NCBI GenBank assembly: GCA_012845835.1
Contig: JABAKD010000026.1
Span: 7,944,058 to 8,008,057 of the forward strand
Reading direction: 5' to 3'
DNA: 64,000 nt
DNA from: Undaria pinnatifida
Lineage: Eukaryota; Sar; Phaeophyceae; Laminariales; Alariaceae
Every line of letters begins with the position of its first letter. The first letter of the stretch is position 1. The translations under genes were made by a program, and so were the position numbers. The notes beneath the pieces were generated by a model. The model did no database searches and was not told the DNA's origin. It saw nothing but the letters and a program-made list of their open reading frames with translations. Positions 21,520-30,091 of the stretch are shown in pieces.

Positions 21520-21728
21520 TTAGGCCAAAAATAACCCTTGCTTAGGCCAAAAATAACCCTTGCTTAGGCCAAAAATAACCCTTGCTTAGGCCAGAATAAC
21601 CCTTGCTTAGGCCAAAAATAACTCTTGCTTAGGCCAAAAATAACCCTTGCTTAGGCCAGAAATAACCCTTGCTTAGGCCAAAATAACCCTTGCTTAGGCC
21701 AAAATAACCCTTGCTTGGGCCAAAATAA
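21520..21728. repeat. Minisatellite, ~21-22 bp unit, ten copies
   Basis: Ten or so tandem copies of AAATAACCCTTGCTTAGGCC, with A-run length variation and a GCC(A)GAA variant in some units. Confidence 0.97.
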
Positions 21729-22320
21729 TCCTTGTGGGAGGCGCAAACAGCGAAAATGCGGGGGGTTTCCTTCGCAATGTCGAATCCCGACATATCACCT
21801 CAAGTATATCTGCTTGTCGTCATCTTGCACTACGCAACCAGCCGCTCTCTACTGCAAACACGATCCCGCACGAATTCCAAACAGGTTGTCACCAAAAGCA
21901 TGAGCCCAGAGTGCAGTTCTAAAGGGGGAATCGCGCCCTCTTCTCCTGGCTTGCTCCATGGACGTCATTGGCCTTGTCCGACTAAACCTTGGTACCCAAC
22001 TCTCTCCCCGCACACGTTACCACCAAGCATGCCGACGTTACCGCTAAAGACGTCAGGTTACGGCCAAAATAGCCCATTCTTATTCCAATTTTTTGCGGAA
22101 GCATGTCAACGTCACCGCCAAAATTCTTCAGGTTACGGCCAGAATAGCTCTCTCTTAGGCCAAACTTTCACGGTAGACGGAATCAGAAAAAAATAACTAG
22201 AGGATTCCATTGCAAAGTCGATTCCCAACAGATCCATCGAAGTACGGTTGCTTGTCGCTACCTAGCACTACGATACCGGTCGCTCATTGTTTACATACCA
22301 GCTTCTGGCTTGCCCCGTGG
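21729..22320. repeat. Diverged segmental duplication
   Basis: Blocks at 21765-21850 (GGTTTCCTTCGCAATGTCGA, CTTGTCGTCATC.TGCACTACG) and 22203-22290 (GATTCCATTGCAAAGTCGA, CTTGTCGCTACCTAGCACTACG) correspond. So do 21950-21970 and 22306-22331 (CTGGCTTG..CC.TGGACTTCATTGGC). GTTACGGCC-A(A/G)AATAGC occurs at 22054 and 22133. The minisatellite may have been amplified from one edge of this unit. Confidence 0.6.
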
Positions 22321-23235
22321 ACTTCATTGGCAGCGACGAAAACATGAACCTTGCCGGTGTCCACTTGGATGGTGAAAGTCTTGCTCTTATCCGGAAGAGG
22401 CGTGGCGCGTGCCAGCATGGACTTCGTCGGGAAGTTCTCTTTCGGATACCCCGTGTAACAGCTCTGAAGTAAACAAAGGGGGGGGGGATGAAAGCACTGC
22501 CATGCGTAGCCGTAGTGCATCAGATCGTAGATCCTCGCAGTCCTATCGGGAATGCCCCGTGTAACACCTCTGAAAGGATAAAAGAGGGCGTTCTCATCTG
22601 AATATATAAAAGTGAATGGTGTGGGCGTCGTTTGTCTTTGTTGGTGTTGGTAGTGTTGGATTATAAATGGTATGCTTCACATCCTCCAGTGCGCAGCATG
22701 AGGTTCAGCTTCGATACCCATACTATTAAGAGTACTGTAAACATTCCCAGAAAGTAAAAGATTACCAAGGGAAACCCACAAAAAAAAGGAAAGCCATGCA
22801 CAAACTCTGCCTTCCTTCCGTTCCTACTTCCGACTTAGTATCATTCAAACCACCTGCTGCCCTTGCTTCCCCTTTCCTTCTCAGTGTACTCAATGCCATG
22901 CATAGCCGTAATCCTTGGGACTTTACACCCTCCCATCCCTACGATGCCGGGGCGAAGCATGTCGGGTTTTCACCGACCAGGTAGGCATTTCTTGCGCCAA
23001 GCGCGAAGCGCCGTGGGGTGTCAACCGAGTCACATGAAGGGTGGGCTGCACCATACAAAGAATCGCTTGTGAGGCGGACTTCGGGACCTTGTGCATACTA
23101 CCTTGCAGTATGGATAACAACATCGGATGAACTGATTTATTTTCCGGGGGGGCGTTTTGTTGTGCTGGTTTGACTCAGCTGTCTCCGTGGCTGTACTGAA
23201 ACGGTCCGAACGTTGTATTTCCGACAGTCCCACGA
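22321..23235. other. No gene recognised
   Basis: Short frames only. A pair of diverged TTCGGATACCCCGTGTAACAGCTCTGAA-type segments lies near 22441-22468 and 22546-22574. Confidence 0.4.
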
Positions 23236-24556
23236 GATTTGCATTTGCAACGGCCCCGTGAAACGTCTTTCTGGCGATCCCTCGTTGATGAGGTGACCAA
23301 AGGTGACGATGATGCCCTGGCGGCCTGCCGGTCCATGCAGTTTTTTAACGAGCTAAAATATGATGTGCGATGGAAAGCTAGGCGGGTAGAGATTATACTT
23401 CTTTATGCTATGCGCTTCTTTTGCGGAAAGGAACCAATACGGGTCTCATTGGGGTGTTGTTGTGGTTCTATGCGTTTCTGCGACTTGACGCATCGCGTGT
23501 CCACACCGCCACAGAACCGTCTATGCTTCAAGCGAAATAAACACTGTACATAGTCACACCTTGAGAGCGATAAGAGGAACGCTGCCGGTTTTTACTTTTG
23601 CAACGCCCATGCTCCAGCAGAGGCAGTTCAATTTTCCGTTGGGCTTGAGGGTCACTTTGGACAAAGTTCCATCCTTAGTGCGGTACAGATGGACCACGAA
23701 CCTGGCCGGCGGAGACATAAAAAGAGGGCGTCGCTATCAAAACAACTCCAACCAGTCACAGGGAAAGCAAAGGTGAAGGGGTGCTGAAAACATCCGGCAC
23801 AACGTATACTTCGTATAACATACTGTGGATGGGCGGGGTGAAACGATCAATGAATGTCCACATCTGAGGGAGATGATGCATCATTTTGTCGTAGTAAAAA
23901 TAATCTTCACGCATGTTAGGACATGGTCAGCAGCAGCCTATTGTCGCGGTCAACGCTCAGCAGCAACTGCACAGACATGCTGCTACGGAGAACCCGTAGC
24001 CTATCGAGTCACAGCAGCAACAACCTCTACTCCGTCCGCTTCCTTTCTACGAACGGGGGGGTCACTGTGCAGCAATTCTGCAGCGTCATGAGGGAAAGTA
24101 ACCGGAAGGCAAGCGGCTTGGACCGTTTCACCACCATTCCGCAGAAACACTGCGAGGAACCGGCCAAGACCAACATAAAGCGGGGTCCAAGACACAAACA
24201 GCATCAGGTACCTCGTGGAGGCAGCACAAGGATGTCTTCACGACGTGAGGGGAAACGCTTTCACGGCTATTTATTGCGCTGTTTCGAGCAGAGACCCCCG
24301 ACGACTGAAAAAACGTTCAGACGCGGAGAAAACGGCCGTAATTCCGATCACCTCTTATTTCCAGAAGCCATTGGACCACCGGTGGCAGCTCTTTGGAAGG
24401 AAGCATCGACAAGGAAACGGGAGCCTGTTTCGGCAGTACGCCTACAGCCCAGCCACATTTCTGTTCACACCAGCCGAGCAGTTGGGCCAACTACCACTGA
24501 TTTTATTACCACCTGCCAAGGGTGTACCCATACGACAACTCAATAGTACAGAATGA
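23236..24556 (+). other. Unassigned coding-like frames
   Basis: Three plus-strand frames look more protein-like than the background but have no family I can name: 23239-23553 (with SFWRSLVDEVTKGDDDALAA), 23561-23776 (with FNFPLGLRVTLDKVP) and two overlapping frames at 23923-24556. No consistent splice model joins them. They could be exons of one gene or a decayed transposon. Confidence 0.25.
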
Positions 24557-24699
24557 ACACATTTACCAAGTTCCACATCCATCCGCGGAAGATGATAGAT
24601 TTATGTAAATAACATTTTTTTGCCGTAGACTAGACCTCGACCCTTGTTTCGTCGTGAAACACAGACGACACGCATTGGTTCGGTGGGAGAAGAGAGGAC

Positions 24700-25095
24700 G
24701 GAAGAACGGCGAGAGAGGGTTCGAAGATCTGCACAAGAAGAAGAAAAATGTAACCCCTCCGTAGAACTGCCCCCACGTTTTTGGAAAGACGATACTTGGA
24801 ACTATTGTGGGATGTTTTTGAAAGGACGGAAGGGCGGCTGGAGAGAGTTCGAAGATCTGCACAAGAAGAAGAAAAATGTAACTCCTTTGTATGTAGAACT
24901 TCCCCAATGTTTTTGGGAAGACGATACTTGAAACTAGTGTGTGATTTTTTTGGAAGGACGGAAGGACGGCGAGAGAGAGTTCGAAGATCTGCACAAGAAG
25001 AAGATAAATGTAACCCCTTTGTATGTAGAACTGCCCCCATGTGTTTGGAAATAAGATACTTGAAACTAGTGTGGGATTTTTTTGGAGTTCTGAAA
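24700..25095. repeat. Tandem repeat, ~130-bp unit, three and a part copies
   Basis: GTTCGAAGATCTGCACAAGAAGAAG starts each unit at 24719, 24847 and 24979, so periods are 128 and 132 bp. Each unit includes GTAGAACT.CCCC.A(C/T)GT and GACGATACTTG. Both strands stay open across most of the array, giving long frames that are by-products of the repeat. Confidence 0.95.
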
Positions 25096-25830
25096 GAGCT
25101 AAGTAATACGATAACACTAACAAATCTCACCCGTCGTTGCGAAGCTCCCTCTTGAATAGTTTGTACTCCTTTTTTATCCGCATGCGCAAGTTATGTTGCT
25201 CGCGGAGGAGAGGTACAGAAAGTCTTGTAGCAATGCCTCTGACCAGGGCTTGAACTCGAACTGCTGCTCTAACCTCGCGTTCCTGACGTCTTGCTGTGAT
25301 TCGATCCTTGCGATATCAGAACACAGAACATGATATAGTAAGAGAGAAGAGAGAGAAGACGTTCAGGTACTTGGCTGGACAAATCAAGAGCTTACAGAAG
25401 TTGAAAGGGTATCGTTTTCGTCAAGTCTTGCTGTGATCCGAACCTTCAAATATCAGAACACAAATCAAGCGCGAGAGGTTTGCGAGGGCAGCCTATATTG
25501 ACTAGGTTGGACTTGTAACTAACAAAACTTGTGCTAGGTTTTTTCGATTATCGTCAGCAACGCTTTGTCACAAAAACTGTTATTTTTGTGGAAAATACGT
25601 GTAATAAGGCCTGTTTACAGCAATTTCTCAGTCCGCGGCGATCGGAGGTCCCCGGAGATTAATGCTGACGAGATTTGATGCAATATCCAAAGGTATATCT
25701 GTTGTTGCTGTAGTTCATAACTCTGCCCGTTGAGCTCTACCCATTGAGCCACTAACGAACACACTGAGTGTTCTCATGTGCCTGGGTGATGGACGTGCTA
25801 CGAGTAAAGAGGCATGAACATTAACTGCTC
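25096..25830. other. No gene; tRNA-like A-box relict
   Basis: On the minus strand near 25760-25715 TAGTGGCTCAATGGGTAGAGC matches a tRNA D-arm/A box, but no B box or T-arm follows at the right distance. At 25253-25300 (minus) GAGTTCAAGCCC resembles a B box alone. Both are treated as relics. GATATCAGAACACA-type segments recur at 25310 and 25450. Confidence 0.4.
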
Positions 25831-26380
25831 GTACATAACCTGCGTAGCGCGCCCACCTGCTATGGAAGACTTCGATACTGATCAGCTACTCTGAAGGCTG
25901 CTGGCTACCGTTGCTGTTGCAACCGGCCTGCATTCACACGAGTCCTCGATGGAGCCGATAAATTCAATTGCACTGTTTGCGATCGAAGTTTTTATCAACT
26001 GGTCTACAGTAACTTACTCACGCTTGATACTTAAGCCGATCAAATAGATAAGTTGCGTATTGTGCATACCTGCAATTGACGGGTTTGTTCCATCTCGCCG
26101 ACTTGGTAGGCTGCTGCCTACTGCTGCGGCAGCAAAGAAACGTCTGCAGCAACACGACTCTTCAATGGGGCTGGCAAAGTCAAGTTTACTGTTTGCGATC
26201 GAGAATGGCTGCTTCATCAACTGGTCTACAGTGTAACGTACTTTTTTTGCCTGATACTTACGCCAACCACCCACTCGAAATAGGCCGCATATTGCGCCTA
26301 CCTGCTACAGACGACTTCGCTACTGATCAACGACTCGTCGGGCTGGTGGTTACTGCTGCTGTATTAAAGTACAGCGGTGG
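25830..26380 (-). repeat. Tandem ~220-bp units containing exon-like segments
   Basis: Three diverged units. Two include, on the minus strand, an acceptor-like CTGTAG, an open segment, and a donor after CAG: 26070-26225 (156 bp) and 25857-26003 (147 bp). Both are multiples of three and encode related peptides (VDQLMKQPFSIANS and VDQLIKTSIANS; SPIEESC and GSIEDSC). The second copy has an in-frame TGA. The third unit keeps only the end, near 26290-26360. They may be duplicated exons of the minus-strand gene in this region. Confidence 0.5.
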
Positions 26381-26387
26381 ACGCTCT

Positions 26388-26445
26388 ATAGTGCGGGCAT
26401 GTGCCAGCCAACAATACCGGCGTTATACCGGGCACCCGCACTATC
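26388..26445. repeat. Short element with inverted ends ATAGTGCGGG
   Basis: ATAGTGCGGG at 26389 and CCCGCACTAT ending at 26444 are exact inverted repeats around about 36 bases. TAGTGCGG-type termini also occur in the repeat at 26615-26760 and at 40.7 and 41.9-42.2 kb. Confidence 0.6.
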
Positions 26446-26614
26446 GGGTATATTTCCTGTACTGGTACTAGAATATCGAGTTTCAATCGAGCCGAGGGAT
26501 TTCATCGGCATTATAGCGGCAACAGGCACTATTCAACAGGCATTATAGGGAGACCTCCACTGTAACTGCGTCAACAGCCAATACACTCGTGTTCCCGCGT
26601 TCGCGTTGTACCTC

Positions 26615-26760
26615 TGAGTGCGGGCCCCCAGTTTAGTGCGGTCACAACCGCTTTGTCACGACCTCGTCCTACGGAGTTCCGCACTATCGTGGAAGAGTTC
26701 GAGGTCGCACTTTAGTACGGGTATTCTCATTTGGCAAGACACTGCACCAATGCGGGATTT
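26615..26760 (+). repeat. Dispersed repeat, GTCACGACCTCGTCCTA family, copy 1
   Basis: The order is GTGCGGGCCCCCAGTTTAGTGCGG, GTCACGACCTCGTCCTA, GAGGTCGCACTTTAGT(A/G)C, GGCAAGACAC. Two more copies are on the minus strand at 41850-42015 and 42020-42160. Confidence 0.85.
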
Positions 26761-27257
26761 CGACAGTACTTGGTGAACGTCGAGCAAAAAAGTGAAGCTA
26801 AGGCACTCCCTATCGTTGCCCCTTTCACCAATACCGTACTAAACTTTTACGCCGGAGAGATTAGACGTCGTTCGGTACTCCGTTCAGAGCGCGGGTACAT
26901 TTTTTGCAGCAAAAATTGGCAAAAAACAGTAGATTAAGACGTAGAACCAGACCGCTCTTTGGTTACTGCGTGTAAAAATTGTCCAGCTCCAACTCCAACT
27001 CCAACTCCAACTCCAATCCAATTGTCCTAAAACACGTGAGTGCAGTTGTAAAGGGATTCAAACTTCACCGCAGGCCCGTTACAGCTGGAGATCCAACACC
27101 AAATGTCGATGGTTTTTGCATAGCTATACATATGTATTATATCGTAGTAATGCGGGGACGATCGTGATAACCAAGGGATTTTGACGGGTCGGGTCAGCTC
27201 TCGCGGGCCGGGTCGGGTCAGGGTGGCCCGATCCAGCTCGTGAAGTTTGAAAATCTC

Positions 27258-27345
27258 CTGACCCAACCCGACCCGACCCGACCCGACCCGACCCGACCCG
27301 ACCCGACCCGACCCGACCCGACCCGACCCGACCCGACCCGATCCG
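27258..27345. repeat. (ACCCG)n pentanucleotide array
   Basis: About 16 uninterrupted copies of ACCCG, with degenerate copies on both sides (27180-27440). The unit has no stop codon in either strand, so long DPTRP- and GSGRV-type frames appear that are not genes. Confidence 0.97.
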
Positions 27346-27559
27346 GCCCAACCCGACCCGTGATAATTCGAAAAGATCTTTGCCCGACCCAACTCGACCC
27401 GCGAGATTTGGCAATACTGCCCACCCAACCCGTGGGCCGGGTCATGACCCGTGAAAAGCCGTGGCATTAACCCGTCCACTACTGCGTAAATTAACTCACT
27501 AAAATTCGACGTGGTGTATCCCAAAAAAACGTGGACACAATGGTGAAATGGTTAATTAC

Positions 27560-27742
27560 CTTTAAGCGCTTTCGTAGAAGCAGCACCGCAAGAGCCTGTT
27601 GTATTCGCTTCACGGCTTCGAATTCGGCGTCGCTGAAAAGCTTTGGCGCCTCAGAAATACTCAAGTCGTAGTTCTGAGGCAAGACGACGAGTGGCGTATC
27701 GAGCAGCACGTCGGGAAGTAAGCGCCGAGATTTTTTTTTACA
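27560..27742 (-). CDS. Probable internal exon of an unidentified gene
   Basis: A coding-like segment on the minus strand ends AAG|GTAATT, a good donor. It encodes RRLLPDVLLDTPLVVLPQ, then LSISEAPKLFSDAEFEAVK, then RIQQALAVLLLRKRLK, which resembles an IQ-type amphipathic helix. The acceptor used here (CACGAAAG, phase 0) is weak; the frame is open further upstream to 27859, so the 5' boundary is uncertain. It starts and ends in phase 0 like its candidate neighbours. The family is not recognised. Confidence 0.5.
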
Positions 27743-27929
27743 CTTTCGTGTTTGGCGATGGGTTAAGGTACGTGCGAAGCAATTTTCTTCAATCCAGTTT
27801 TCGTTGCAATAACTCCGTTCCAGTGTACTGCAGATACTAGCTGGGGTGTTGAAAAACATAAGCGAAGTTTGTACGTCAAAATTGCAAAGTGAGGAAAAAT
27901 TGCCGGCCTGAAAAACATATATTATTGAC

Positions 27930-28028
27930 CAGAATATAATGGCACCGCGACCACCCTAAATCCGGACTCAGCGACAGTCGGCGTAGTGTGAAGCGTGAAA
28001 GATAACTGGGGCACATGCGTTTCCCCAT
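27930..28028 (-). CDS. Candidate small exon (99 bp)
   Basis: The minus strand has an acceptor TATGTCCTTAG, 99 bases open in two frames, and a weaker donor CTG|GTCAAT. In phase 0 it fits between the exons at 28291-28396 and 27560-27742. The alternative frame reads GETHVPQLSFTLHTTPTVAE and looks equally protein-like, so neither frame can be preferred. Confidence 0.3.
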
Positions 28029-28095
28029 CTAAGGACATATCATGGCGGTAATACTTGCAGTACGTATGTACTCGTAGTGCTGTGCACGAGCAAAA

Positions 28096-28192
28096 TATTA
28101 GCATTATTACGAGTAGTTACTAGGATAGTTAGACGCAGGAATTATCTAGCATTACGAGTAGCTACTAGAATGGTTAGACGTAGGAATTATCA
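28096..28192. repeat. Tandem pair of a ~47-bp unit
   Basis: AGCATTATTACGAGTAGTTACTAGGATAGTTAGACGCAGGAATTATC is followed at once by a close copy ending GACGTAGGAATTATC. Confidence 0.9.
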
Positions 28193-28290
28193 CCTGCCAA
28201 TATTTGCTGATGTCACCCACACTATTTTCTAGCGTCCCCTTGGTAACACCGTCGTGGCCTGAATGATAGTCTACCGAGCGGTTGGTTGAC

Positions 28291-28396
28291 CTGTCGGAAG
28301 GTTTTAGCGGGAAGGGGGGGAGGACGGCAAAGGAAGGTACCCTCCAACGTCACATGGGTTTGTCGATAATCTAACAGTCTAGTGAGTCGCTGCGTT
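28291..28396 (-). CDS. Probable second exon of the divergent minus-strand gene
   Basis: The minus strand has an acceptor GGAGCTATTTCAG, an open segment encoding TQRLTRLLDYRQTHVTLEG and FLCRPPPLPAKTFRQ, and a donor CAG|GTCAAC. Its first base completes the codon left by the exon at 29444-29655 (phase 2), which supports the join. A second, similar acceptor (TTATTTCAG|AAGGCAGCC) lies about 75 bp upstream through a local duplication. The function is unknown. Confidence 0.5.
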
Positions 28397-28636
28397 CTGA
28401 AATAGCTCCAAAATGAAAATGCGCGCACAGACGAAATTGGGGACATCAAGACGCTCTAAACAAGGTGGCTGCCTTCTGAAATAACTGAGCACATGTACGT
28501 ACGCGTACAGATGACGCGTGTGTAGCATCAAGGCGTCGTTCAGAAGGTTGGGCAAGTAGTTGCTCGCACTGAGGGTAGACGTAGCTGATGGCGTCACAAA
28601 CAAGGAAGCTCAACTTACGAACTCGTATTTTTTAAT

Positions 28637-29185
28637 CATACGAGTACTTGCGAGCAGTAGAACAAAGTAGTCGTACAAACAGGTTGTATTCCACTCACAC
28701 AATATGCCCCCCCGCCCTTCAAAACTCCGCCCCCCCCCCTCACCGGTTATTCGACTTACAAGATTCACTTGATAAAAGGATACATTTCCCTCCACAGCTG
28801 TCAGATTTTGTCCCCCTCAGAAACGGGTTTTATAGCTTCCGCGCACAGACTGACTAAAATCACCCTGTTGACCCTGATGGCTACACTGTAGTTCTAAGAG
28901 GGATCGCCGACCTATATCCTTACTGAGGACACACAACCCGTAATACTACGCGCGATCGGAGTATCACACACAGCTTGCAAAGATGACTTTCGACAAAATC
29001 TTCGATCTCACAGCTTGAGCGTATTTTTATTTTTATAATACGTACGACAACGATGTTGTTTTGAGTTCCTCCTTTCGTCCACGAGTACTTACGAGCAGTC
29101 GAACAAAATGCTCGTGCAAACAGTTTGTATTCCACTGACACAATACTTACGACAACGATATTATTTTTCGTTCCTTCTTTCTTCC
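28637..29185. repeat. Direct repeats flanking long copy B of the dispersed repeat
   Basis: ACGAGTACTT.CGAGCAGT.GAACAAA through TTGTATTCCACT.ACACAATA occurs at 28639-28703 and 29081-29146. ACGACAACGAT.TT.TTTT follows twice, at 29042 and 29148. The dispersed repeat copy at 28721-29041 lies between them. Confidence 0.85.
28721..29041 (+). repeat. Dispersed ATG-led repeat, long copy B
   Basis: Nearly identical to 14221-14546 throughout. The frame begins MTFDKIFDLTA and ends at a TGA two codons earlier than the open run in copy A. Confidence 0.9.
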
Positions 29186-29443
29186 GTTCCAAGATATGTG
29201 ACATATGTGTGCGGAGAAAGTTGGGTATAACAAGAAAAAAACGTCAGATTGGACAACACTCCAAGTTAAACACTCTCCAAGTTAAACACACATAGAGGTA
29301 TCTCTTCGCGTGCAGCAAAGCAAGAGGAACGATCGCGCACAAGACCCTACCTTAAATTTTTGTACACCACCGGTGTCGCGTATTGCCGACTCCTCGCTAC
29401 GGCGCGAGCTTTCACAGAAGACGCACCATTTTATCCTGCTCAC

Positions 29444-29655
29444 CCAAAAATGCGTCCGAAAGCACCACGAGTCGATTTATGTTGCTCGCTATCGTCGTCA
29501 ATGTCCCGTTGGTTGCTTGATCCCAACGATCCATCGTAATCGCTGAAATACTCCTCGTCGTGCGTACAACTGCGCTCCGATCTTCCTTCGGGCGAGTCGT
29601 CTCTGCCGCTGCGTACATACGTCTCGATCACCGCTGTACTCGCAAACAAAGCCAT
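29444..29655 (-). CDS. Probable first exon of an unidentified gene divergent from the YEATS gene
   Basis: An ATG at 29655 opens a 70-codon segment that ends at a good donor, TTTTTGG|GTGAG. The product begins MALFASTAVIETYVRSG and continues Ser/Asp/Glu-rich (HDEEYFSDYDGSLGSS), ending GAFGRIFG. Its phase-2 end matches the exon at 28291-28396. The start faces that of the YEATS gene 436 bp away, an arrangement typical of a shared promoter. It is acidic and low in hydrophobic residues, so probably a disordered N-terminus. No family is recognised. Confidence 0.5.
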
Positions 29656-30091
29656 GCAGGAGACAAGGCTGTTGCAGCACCGCTATCAACATAGATTTCG
29701 GGCGAAAGTTCTTCAACTTCTGATGCGCGGAGAGTGCGCCCATGACGTGCGTTGACGTAGACAGTGACGATTGGGTCGGGAGTCGGCGGAAGTCGGAAGT
29801 CGTCGGAAGTCGGAAGTCGTCGGAAGTCGGAAGTCGGCGAAAAACTATGTCCCTATTCGAAAAAACCAAGCGGTTTCATAGAAACGCCATCGGTTTTCCT
29901 ATAAACTCTCGATTATTTTTTCTTGTTCAAGCTGAGGGAGAGAGGAGAGAGCAGAAGCGGCAAAGATTAGCAAAGATTAGCAGGCGGCTGCTAGCTGAAC
30001 ACGATCGCTTTGTGGCTTCTTCTGCGACTCTGTGCTCGCAAATAGACGCTTATATAGTATTATCACTACCACCTTCTACGAGAGCAACGCG
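29656..30091. promoter_or_regulatory. Putative bidirectional promoter with 17-bp array
   Basis: The interval separates the putative minus-strand start at 29655 from the YEATS start at 30092. At 29787-29837 a 17-bp unit CGGAAGTCGGAAGTCGT is repeated three times, giving six CGGAAGT cores. No TATA box is evident at a fixed distance. The promoter role is inferred from layout only. Confidence 0.45.

Noticed and set aside
25715-25760. tRNA gene from a good A box
   Set aside because: No B box, T-arm or acceptor pairing at a suitable distance.
27124-27524. Long open frames rich in GSGRV or DPTRP on both strands
   Set aside because: They are produced by the ACCCG pentamer, which lacks stop codons in all frames.
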